This document shows positions 1-4,840 of a stretch of DNA of 7,723 nucleotides, piece by piece (position 1 is the stretch's first letter; every line of letters starts with the position of its first letter). The notes under the pieces are model-generated. The model was given only the letters and a program-made list of their open reading frames with translations. It ran no database searches and was not told the DNA's origin. A program made the position numbers and the translations under genes. This stretch comes from an uncultured Clostridia bacterium (GTDB lineage Bacteria > Bacillota > Clostridia > Lachnospirales > Lachnospiraceae): the NCBI GenBank assembly GCA_946623485.1, contig CAMORF010000100.1, positions 1-7,723 on the forward strand, read 5' to 3'.

Positions 1-53
1 TGTCTGTGGGAGATCATCCCGCATCCGATGATGGCAATTCTCATTTCTTTCAT
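1..53 (-). CDS. Gfo/Idh/MocA-family NAD(P)-dependent oxidoreductase, N-terminal fragment
   Basis: Only the first 17 codons are present; the gene runs off the left edge. The peptide begins MKEMRIAIIGCGMISHR. It shows a short beta strand (RIAIIG) followed by the glycine-rich dinucleotide-binding turn GCGMIS, the usual beginning of the Rossmann domain in Gfo/Idh/MocA sugar and inositol dehydrogenases (typical pattern G-x-G-x-I/M-(A/S)-x-x-H). Family members oxidise or reduce a sugar or cyclitol hydroxyl with NAD(P) in the cytoplasm. The ATG at 51-53 is preceded by a purine-rich ribosome site (AAGGA about 10 bases upstream), which supports this start; a second Met at codon 4 is possible. It lies 164 bases after the isomerase gene, same strand, so a shared pathway is likely. 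Exact substrate unknown; the family call rests on a short stretch. Confidence 0.72.
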   Translation of the reverse strand, partial: MKEMRIAIIGCGMISHR

Positions 54-91
54 GTCGGTTGGTTCCTTTCTTCCTAATTGTTGCATCTGTT

Positions 92-154
92 CCGCCCCTC
101 ACGCAGAGCACAGAGCGCTCTTTGCGGAAGGCGGGTTAGAATTCTACGCTCTGC
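92..154 (-). promoter_or_regulatory. Structured leader of the oxidoreductase gene with overlapping stems
   Basis: Between the isomerase stop and the oxidoreductase start lie several self-complementary pieces: AGAGCGCTCT (112-121) and TAGAATTCTA (137-146) are perfect 10-bp palindromes. CCGCC (92-96) can pair with GGCGG (130-134) around an inner AGAGC/GCTCT stem. Alternatively GCAGAGC (103-109) pairs exactly with GCTCTGC (148-154), and CAGAGCG (111-117) pairs with CGCTCTG (147-153). These pairings are mutually exclusive. No T-run follows any stem on the minus strand, so a classical terminator is not seen. It may be an operator cluster or an RNA leader; function is inferred only. Confidence 0.35.
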
Positions 155-182
155 TTCGGTCGGTGGTGAACAGTTACCTTAT

Positions 183-211
183 TTTTTAACGGGGTAATGG
201 ATAGCTGCCAA
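183..211 (-). promoter_or_regulatory. Possible sigma-A-type promoter before the oxidoreductase gene
   Basis: On the minus strand TTGGCA (plus 206-211) is separated by exactly 17 bases from TAAAAA (plus 183-188): five of six and four of six matches to the -35 and -10 consensus. It overlaps the end of the isomerase gene and would place a start site near 176, upstream of the structured leader. The -10 is weak and lies in an A-rich run, so chance is possible. Confidence 0.28.
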
Positions 212-217
212 CATTCT

Positions 218-1057
218 TTACCAGCCAAGAATCTTCAGATACTCACGGCTTCTTCTCGCGCACTCCAGCGGGTCCACCTCGTAGTGCTCATCCTGCTCGA
301 CGATCACCCACTTCGTGCCGGCGCCAAGCCCTGCCTCCAGAACCGGCTCCCAGATCATCTGGCCGAAGCCCACCGGGCGCAGCCCGAAGTAACCGCTGTC
401 ACCGTCGGATGCTTCATCATCGATGCCGATCAGCTTGTACATGTTCTTGACTTCACCCTTCTTAATGTAGTCCTTCAGGTGGATCACCGGGATGCGGCCG
501 GCATACTTCCTGATGAATCCGGGGGCATCGCCCGTGGCGACATCGCACCAGCAGGTATCCAGCTCAGGCATCAGGTTGTCATGCGGGATGGATTCGAACA
601 TCACGTCATACCCCCACTTCCCGTCCGCCATCCTGACAAACTCAAAGTCATGATTATGATACAGGAACGTCATGCCGGCATCATGGATCTTCTTACCGAC
701 CTCATTGAGCATGGGAAGGAACTTCTGGAACCCTTCCGGATTGACCGGACGGTATTCTTCCGCCATGTAAGGCATGACCAGGTACTGTACGCCGATCTTC
801 TTATAATCCGCGATAACCTGATCGAGGTCTTCCATCATCTCCGCAAAGGCGACATGGGCGCTGATCGGAACAAGGCCAACCTCATCCAGCACCTCTTTCA
901 CATGCTCAGGCGTCAGCCCATAGAGGCCGGCAAGCTCTACGCCGTCATAGCCAAGCGCCTTCACCTGCTGCATCACGTTCTTGAAGTTTTCCGGAGTATT
1001 CTCCAGAAGATCTCTCAGACCATAGACCTGAATCCCTACAGGAAGCTTATTGCTCAT
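218..1057 (-). CDS. Sugar phosphate isomerase/epimerase-like TIM-barrel protein
   Basis: A 279-residue cytosolic protein of the xylose-isomerase-like TIM-barrel superfamily (AP endonuclease family 2 fold), the usual size for this family. Members isomerise, epimerise or dehydrate sugars and cyclitols, usually with a divalent metal. Visible motifs: VELAGLYG (40-47) after the first helix, SAHVAF (66-71), YHNHDFEF (133-140), ELDTCW (165-170), HLKD (193-196) and VIVEQDE (251-257) near the C-terminus. By family analogy E139, D167, H193 and E254 are candidate metal ligands. An in-frame ATG at 1135 would add 26 residues, but the ATG at 1055-1057 has a strong GGGAGG (1066-1071) eight bases upstream and begins the conserved first strand (LPVGIQVYGLRD), so the shorter start is chosen. 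No signal peptide. It sits between the GH5 gene and a Gfo/Idh/MocA oxidoreductase; such pairs occur in inositol and keto-sugar pathways. Substrate not predictable. Confidence 0.88.
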   Translation of the reverse strand: MSNKLPVGIQVYGLRDLLENTPENFKNVMQQVKALGYDGVELAGLYGLTPEHVKEVLDEVGLVPISAHVAFAEMMEDLDQVIADYKKIGVQYLVMPYMAEEYRPVNPEGFQKFLPMLNEVGKKIHDAGMTFLYHNHDFEFVRMADGKWGYDVMFESIPHDNLMPELDTCWCDVATGDAPGFIRKYAGRIPVIHLKDYIKKGEVKNMYKLIGIDDEASDGDSGYFGLRPVGFGQMIWEPVLEAGLGAGTKWVIVEQDEHYEVDPLECARRSREYLKILGW

Positions 1058-1069
1058 GTTCTCTTCCTC

Positions 1070-1140
1070 CCTTTCTGCCAAACCAGTAATATTCCCAAAC
1101 CAGCAGCTTCTGCCATGCCAAAAATCTTCTGCCATACCAG
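1070..1140 (-). repeat. Four degenerate 17-19-base tandem repeats in the isomerase leader
   Basis: On the minus strand, four consecutive units start with (C/T)TGG(T/C)(A/T)TGG: units at 1140-1122, 1121-1104, 1103-1087 and 1086-1070. Three of the four share TGGCAGAA (plus 1127-1134, 1108-1115, 1073-1080); the third unit has diverged. The last unit runs into the Shine-Dalgarno sequence GGGAGG. Could be repeated protein-binding sites in DNA or RNA, or a decayed minisatellite. Confidence 0.5.
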
Positions 1141-1260
1141 AACCTTTACCTGTTCACAGCTTTTTCTATTTTATCGTTCTCAATCCCGCAACGCTTTTCA
1201 AAGCTGTACCATTTGATTGACTTTTATTGCATTTTGAAAAATGATTTCCGGAACGAGGAT

Positions 1261-1359
1261 AAAAAAAAACAGTATTTATTATGATTACAGCGCCAAAGTC
1301 CTTCCCGCCACGCAAGCCTGCCTGCAAGCAGATGGAATGGACATTGGCGCTGTAATCAT
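1261..1359 (-). terminator. Long inverted repeat followed by a T-tract after the GH5 gene
   Basis: ATGATTACAGCGCCAA (1281-1296) is the perfect reverse complement of 1344-1359. After one mismatch the stem continues with GTCC/GGAC (1298-1301 with 1339-1342) and, past a single bulged base, TTCC/GGAA (1302-1305 with 1334-1337), giving about 24 pairs around a 28-base GC-rich loop. On the minus strand it lies 58 bases after the GH5 stop and is followed by a nine-T run, but 11 bases separate stem and T-run, which is too far for a standard intrinsic terminator. It may be an atypical terminator, a processed stem, or a small palindromic mobile element. Confidence 0.45.
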
Positions 1360-1417
1360 GCTGTAACACCAGTGCAAAAGCATATACCTGTCTTCACTTT
1401 ACGCATATGGCATTTCT

Positions 1418-2461
1418 TTACAGGGCGCGGATGAATTCTTCCCGGATCGCGGAGAAGCTTTCCCCTGTAAACCCAAAATCCTTCTCCTTATAATTCCAGA
1501 GCGCTCTCCCGATCCCATGCCGGTTCATGGCTGCGTGGATATCCTTCAGCCAACGAAGTGTGTCCGGCTTATCCGCCAGATCGATCACCCCGTATTCCCC
1601 GCAGTACAGGGGAACCTGGTCTTTTTCCGCCTTCCGGATGGCAGGTTCAAAGATCTGTTCAAAGAATGCCTCCCCGATCTCGCTGACACCATCCTGGAAG
1701 ATCAGCCCCACCATCTCTTCCTGAAGATTCCACCGGTGCGCAATCTCCCGGTACTCTTCGATCGTCCTCGGGTAGCCGGTCCTGAAGTCCGCAGGCATAT
1801 TTTCCACCCAATAAGCTCCCTGGTGGGTGAAAATGAACGGTTCGTAGCAATGGAAGTTATAAACAATCCGCCCGTCAACCGGCAGCTCCAGAAGCGGGAC
1901 GCTCGTGACGCTGTTATAGCGTACGCCGCCGATCACCAGGTAGCTGTCCGGAACAATCTTCCGCATCATCCTGACATAGGAGGAGGCAATTTGGTTCCAG
2001 GCATCGGCCACCTCCTCCAGCACAACCTCATTCAGCGGCTCGAAGGCAATCATCTCCTGATGATCCGAAAAATGTTCCGCGATCCGTTTCCACAAGCCAA
2101 AGAACCGCTCCTGAAGCTGTTCATCATAGAAAAACCGCTTCCTGTCCATATCCTTCTTCAGCGGGTCAAAGGAGTAACCGTAGCATTCATGCAGGTCAAT
2201 CAGCATATGCAGGCCGCAGGCCTCACACCAACGCCTGCATGCATCCAGATAACGGAAGCCATCCTCCTTTGGCGTCCCATCCTCTTCCTCCAGCAGCACG
2301 TAATCCACCGGCACCCTGACATGGTCAAATCCCAGGCGGGCAATCTCCTGGATATCCTTTTCCGTGATAAAGCTGTCAAAATGTGCCAGGTCATAGGAAT
2401 CAAACTGGGAGATCCATCCGCCCAGGTTGACGCCCTTCTGAAACCCTTCAAAGATTTTCAT
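1418..2461 (-). CDS. Cytosolic glycoside hydrolase family 5 (cellulase-type) enzyme
   Basis: A 347-residue retaining glycosidase of the GH5 (clan GH-A) TIM barrel. Family landmarks in order: GVNLGGW (10-16), VRVPVDY (48-54, conserved Arg49), IDLHEC (88-93, His91), FEPLNE (140-145) with Glu145 as probable acid/base, YNFHCYEP (201-208, His204 and Tyr206), YCGEYGV (286-292) with Glu289 as probable nucleophile, and LWNYKEKDFG (321-330, Trp322). All key residues are present, so it should be active. There is no signal peptide or carbohydrate-binding module; it probably acts on an imported small glycoside or oligosaccharide in the cytoplasm. GH5 covers beta-glucosidic, beta-mannosidic and other activities, so substrate is open. 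An ATG at 2488 would add nine residues, but the ATG at 2459-2461 follows GGAGGAG at seven bases and is preferred. It follows the regulator gene after a 167-base gap. Confidence 0.9.
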   Translation of the reverse strand: MKIFEGFQKGVNLGGWISQFDSYDLAHFDSFITEKDIQEIARLGFDHVRVPVDYVLLEEEDGTPKEDGFRYLDACRRWCEACGLHMLIDLHECYGYSFDPLKKDMDRKRFFYDEQLQERFFGLWKRIAEHFSDHQEMIAFEPLNEVVLEEVADAWNQIASSYVRMMRKIVPDSYLVIGGVRYNSVTSVPLLELPVDGRIVYNFHCYEPFIFTHQGAYWVENMPADFRTGYPRTIEEYREIAHRWNLQEEMVGLIFQDGVSEIGEAFFEQIFEPAIRKAEKDQVPLYCGEYGVIDLADKPDTLRWLKDIHAAMNRHGIGRALWNYKEKDFGFTGESFSAIREEFIRAL

Positions 2462-2473
2462 CTCTTCTCCTCC

Positions 2474-2493
2474 ATCCTGTGAATCCACAGGAT
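2474..2493 (-). promoter_or_regulatory. Perfect hairpin directly abutting the GH5 ribosome site
   Basis: ATCCTGTG (2474-2481) and CACAGGAT (2486-2493) form a perfect 8-bp inverted repeat with a 4-base loop. On the minus-strand transcript its 3' arm ends exactly where the Shine-Dalgarno GGAGGAG begins. It could be an operator, an mRNA 5' stabiliser or a translational control stem. It lies about 23 bases downstream of the expected start site of the candidate promoter at 2523-2528. Confidence 0.45.
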
Positions 2494-2522
2494 CAATCCG
2501 ATCAACAATTCTTGATTCATGG

Positions 2523-2551
2523 ATTATAACGCTTAGGATCTGTTACAAAAT
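2523..2551 (-). promoter_or_regulatory. Candidate promoter for GH5 (perfect -10, poor -35)
   Basis: The minus strand carries TATAAT (plus 2523-2528), a perfect -10 box, 61 bases before the GH5 start codon. At 17 bases spacing the -35 position reads ATTTTG (plus 2546-2551), a poor match, as often seen in activator-dependent or tightly regulated promoters. A TGTACA palindrome (2556-2561) lies just upstream of it; AraR-type regulators bind sites built around TGTAC/GTACA, so it is a possible half-operator, but one six-base word is weak evidence. Confidence 0.42.
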
Positions 2552-2647
2552 AACTTGTACATCTTGCTTGTCTTTTCATCCGATAGCACAGCTCAAAAAT
2601 CAATCACATAGTTAGGAGCTGTTCCTTGTTATTTCAGAACAGATCCT
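2535..2647. repeat. 113-bp element with imperfect 20-bp terminal inverted repeats
   Basis: The plus-strand sequence at 2535-2554 (AGGATCTGTT, three bases, AAATAAC) matches the reverse complement of 2628-2647 at 17 of 20 positions, and the similarity stops abruptly at the outer ends. A third related word, AGGAGCTGTT, lies inside at 2614-2623 and can pair with the right end to form a shorter hairpin (2614-2624 with 2637-2647, 10 of 11 pairs). No target duplication or transposase is visible. The shape fits a miniature inverted-repeat element or its remnant. It overlaps the last codons of the regulator and the -35 zone of the candidate GH5 promoter. Confidence 0.4.
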
Positions 2648-3723
2648 GATTCCAGCCGTTTCACCGATCCCCGCAAAACAGGCTGCGCATCAAACAGATA
2701 GTTCCCATCAAAAGACGGATCCCGGATCATCTGCAGAAGGTTCTCCGCCGCCTTCCGTCCCAGTGCTTCCTTGGGATGCGGGATGGAACTCAGGTCTTTG
2801 ATCATGGCGATATTCGCGTCGTCGATCCCGACAACGGACAGATCCTCCGGGACGCGGATTCCCCGCCCCTCCAGCACCTCCAAAAGCTGGGAGGCCAGCT
2901 CATCGTTGTAGCAGACGACGCCGGTCACCCCTTCCAGGCACTGCATGATATATGGCGCAACCGTCTTCAGATCCTGGACCATATCAGAATCCAGAAGGAT
3001 CGTCCGCCGCGCGTCCGTCCTGAGGTGATGCTTCCACATCGCCCGCAGATAACCGGTATACCGCAGATGGCCCTGGCCGTCTTCGGCATTGAGGATCGCC
3101 GCGATGTTTGTATGGCCCGCGTCAATCAGGACATCCGTAACCTTCTCTGCCGCAAGCGCGTCATCGATGCGCACGCAGGGCTGCCCGAGCTGCGGATAAG
3201 ACGCGTTGAAAAACAGGACCGGGATCTTCCTTTGAAGAAGCGCGCGGTATAGTTCCAGGTTCGGATTCGGCATCGCGCTCTTGGCCGGCTCAACGATGAT
3301 GCCGTCCACATCATCCCGCTCCAGGATCATCTTCAGGATCGTTTTTTCATGGTGGACGCTGTCATTGGTGAACGCAAGCCTGGTTGTGTATCCCGCTTTT
3401 GAAAGGACGGTCTCGATGCCATGCAGGGTAGGCGGAAAGATATAGTAATCAAAATAGGTGCTGATGACTGCGATATTCTTATAGCTTGGCCGCTCCTTGT
3501 CCTTCCCGCCGTCCCCGACATAGGTACCGCTTCCCTGAACCTTCACAACCATCTGCTGGGCTTCCAGGATCTCCAGGGCATGGCGTACCGTCTGGCGGCT
3601 CAGCGAAAACCTCCTGCAAAGTTCATTTTCAGAAGGAAGCCGGTCGCCTTCCTTGAGTTCTCCGGCACGGATCATTTCCTGAACCCAGCTGATTACTGTC
3701 TGGTATTTTGGCTGCCTGTCCAT
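2629..3723 (-). CDS. AraR-type transcriptional regulator (GntR wHTH plus LacI-like sugar sensor)
   Basis: A 364-residue DNA-binding regulator, close to the usual length of AraR-type proteins. Residues 1-70 are a GntR winged helix: DRLPSENELCRRFSLSRQTVRHAL (27-50) holds the helix-turn-helix and QGSGTYV (63-69) the wing. Residues 83-356 are a type I periplasmic-binding fold: YKNIAVIST start, DGIIVEP (140-146), CYNDELA (271-277), SVVGIDD (296-302), the IPHPKEALG segment (314-322) typical of the AraR branch, and the closing strand VLRGSVKRL (349-357). Such regulators usually repress a sugar operon until the sugar binds the C-terminal domain. Effector unknown; the location between the importer and GH5 genes suggests it controls one or both. 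The ATG at 3723 has GGGAGG/GAAGG purine stretches just upstream. Odd point: the last five codons and stop lie in the 2535-2647 inverted-repeat element, so the natural C-terminus may have been altered there. Confidence 0.9.
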   Translation of the reverse strand: MDRQPKYQTVISWVQEMIRAGELKEGDRLPSENELCRRFSLSRQTVRHALEILEAQQMVVKVQGSGTYVGDGGKDKERPSYKNIAVISTYFDYYIFPPTLHGIETVLSKAGYTTRLAFTNDSVHHEKTILKMILERDDVDGIIVEPAKSAMPNPNLELYRALLQRKIPVLFFNASYPQLGQPCVRIDDALAAEKVTDVLIDAGHTNIAAILNAEDGQGHLRYTGYLRAMWKHHLRTDARRTILLDSDMVQDLKTVAPYIMQCLEGVTGVVCYNDELASQLLEVLEGRGIRVPEDLSVVGIDDANIAMIKDLSSIPHPKEALGRKAAENLLQMIRDPSFDGNYLFDAQPVLRGSVKRLESGSVLK

Positions 3724-3751
3724 CTGTCTGCCTTCCCTCCCTCCCGTTTAA

Positions 3752-3781
3752 TATGCCCTTTGCGTTTCAGCAAAGGGCATA
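3752..3781 (-). terminator. 12-bp perfect hairpin between permease 2 and the regulator
   Basis: TATGCCCTTTGC (3752-3763) and its exact complement (3770-3781) enclose a 6-base loop. On the minus strand it lies 71 bases after the permease stop and just before the regulator's ribosome site. The following sequence is ATTAAACGGG, without a real T-run, so it may be a Rho-assisted terminator, a pause/processing stem that protects the upstream mRNA, or an operator. GC-rich inverted words (GCGCAC 3797-3802 with GTGCGC 3829-3834) lie between it and the permease stop. Confidence 0.5.
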
Positions 3782-3852
3782 CCATCCGCAAGGCCGGCGC
3801 ACCGCAAAAGCAATCCGCTTCTGCCGGCGTGCGCGCCCCGCTTCTTTCTTCA

Positions 3853-4827
3853 TTACTTAATGACTTTCAAGGATTCTCTGTCAGCGAAGATCGCGACAAA
3901 GATCAGGAATACCACGCCCTGTACAAGCTGCATCGCCTGTGTCGTCATTCCCATCATGGTCAGGCCGGAGGTCAGTACGATGTACAGCAGGGATCCGACG
4001 ATGACGTTCAAAAACCTTGCTTTCGCGCCGCCCGAGATCGGCATCCCGCCCAGGACCAAAGCAATCAGGATCTGGGTTTCCAGCTGGTTTCCGCCGGAGG
4101 CGGTAACCGAACCGACTTTGATGACATTGATGAATGCGGCAAACCCGGTGATGGCGCCTGCCAGCACATAGATCAGGAACTTCGTACGGTCTGTATGAAT
4201 GCCTGCGAACTTCGCAGCCTTCTCGCCGGCGCCGATCGCCCGCAGGTGGATTCCGAACTTTGTAAAATGGAACGCCACGAATCCCAGGACAACCACGACC
4301 AGCGTGCAGATCAGCTTCAGCTGATCCTTATTCAGAAGGATCATGGTTGCGCTGGCGCCGACCGGGGCATTGGACGTGAGATACTTGATGATGCCGCGGA
4401 ACAGGAACATGGTGCAGATCGTAACGATGAAGGACTTAATCTTCCGGTTCACATAGAAGAATCCGTTGATCGCGCCAATCCCGGCGCCCGTGGCAATTCC
4501 CGCAATCACTGCTACCGGAACGGGAGCAACCTTGGATACCAGGCAGACAACGATGGACGCCATGCCGAGGATCGATCCCTGGGAGAAATCAAGCCCGCCC
4601 ATGGTCATGATGAAGAATACGCCTGTCGCCGAGATCATGGTGACATAAATCTGGGACATGACCAGGGATGGATTCTGGATCATCCTTCCGCCTGTCAGGA
4701 TGTTAAATACAATAAAGACAGCAACCAGTCCGATGATCGGCAGAAGCGAGCGGACCAGGGAAACCTTGGACAGCTTTTTGAGTTGTTCCTCCCTCGATAC
4801 TGTCCCTGTTTTTGTTTGTTCAGCCAT
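3853..4827 (-). CDS. RbsC-like sugar ABC transporter permease 2
   Basis: A 324-residue integral membrane subunit of the ribose/CUT2-type ABC importer family; homologues are about 310-340 residues. After a charged 25-residue cytosolic tail there are about ten hydrophobic segments (roughly 29-45, 56-76, 80-99, 103-125, 132-150, 170-188, 216-236, 250-264, 272-290, 296-314). Family motifs: TMGGLDFSQGS (75-85), GAINGFFYV (118-126), SFIVTICTMFLFRGI (132-146), RAIGAGEKAAKFAGI (196-210) and LVLGGMPISGG (257-267), the counterpart of the RbsC GGTSLxGG loop. It forms the translocation path with the other permease in this operon. The ATG follows AAGGAGGAG, which overlaps the TAA of the ATPase gene 13 bases upstream, so the two are translationally coupled. 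Substrate not readable from sequence. Confidence 0.92.
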   Translation of the reverse strand: MAEQTKTGTVSREEQLKKLSKVSLVRSLLPIIGLVAVFIVFNILTGGRMIQNPSLVMSQIYVTMISATGVFFIMTMGGLDFSQGSILGMASIVVCLVSKVAPVPVAVIAGIATGAGIGAINGFFYVNRKIKSFIVTICTMFLFRGIIKYLTSNAPVGASATMILLNKDQLKLICTLVVVVLGFVAFHFTKFGIHLRAIGAGEKAAKFAGIHTDRTKFLIYVLAGAITGFAAFINVIKVGSVTASGGNQLETQILIALVLGGMPISGGAKARFLNVIVGSLLYIVLTSGLTMMGMTTQAMQLVQGVVFLIFVAIFADRESLKVIK

Positions 4828-4840
4828 GCTCTTCTCCTCC

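Larger units (their letters stand above)
1058..1417. other. 360-base gap between GH5 and isomerase genes
   Basis: No convincing gene. Reading along the minus strand it contains: a short AT-rich stretch after the GH5 stop; two TTACAGC words 11 bases apart (1349-1366); a long imperfect hairpin (1281-1359); a run of nine T (1261-1269); an AT-rich stretch with a possible -10 (TAAAAT within CGATAAAATAG, near 1170) lacking a good -35 at 16-18 bases; four degenerate tandem repeats (1070-1140); and the isomerase ribosome site. The layout suggests transcription ends after GH5 and restarts for the isomerase, but the promoter is not clear. Confidence 0.6.

Noticed and set aside
1058..1135. 26-residue N-terminal extension of the isomerase from the ATG at 1135
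   Set aside because: The extension is encoded by the degenerate tandem repeats and the ribosome site itself; the internal ATG at 1057 has a well-spaced GGGAGG.
1188..1206. Catabolite-control (cre)-like site TTGAAAAGCGTTGC on the minus strand
   Set aside because: The central CG is offset by one base from the cre pattern and the right half does not match.
197..1216. 339-codon open frame on the plus strand
   Set aside because: Antisense to the clearly recognisable isomerase/epimerase; no domain motifs or ribosome site.
1166..1369. 67-codon minus-strand open frame between GH5 and isomerase
   Set aside because: It runs through the long inverted repeat and T-tract, has no ribosome site and no recognisable sequence; the overlap with structured DNA explains it better.
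2462..2488. Nine-residue extension of GH5 from the ATG at 2488
   Set aside because: It would translate the hairpin and Shine-Dalgarno of the better start at 2461.
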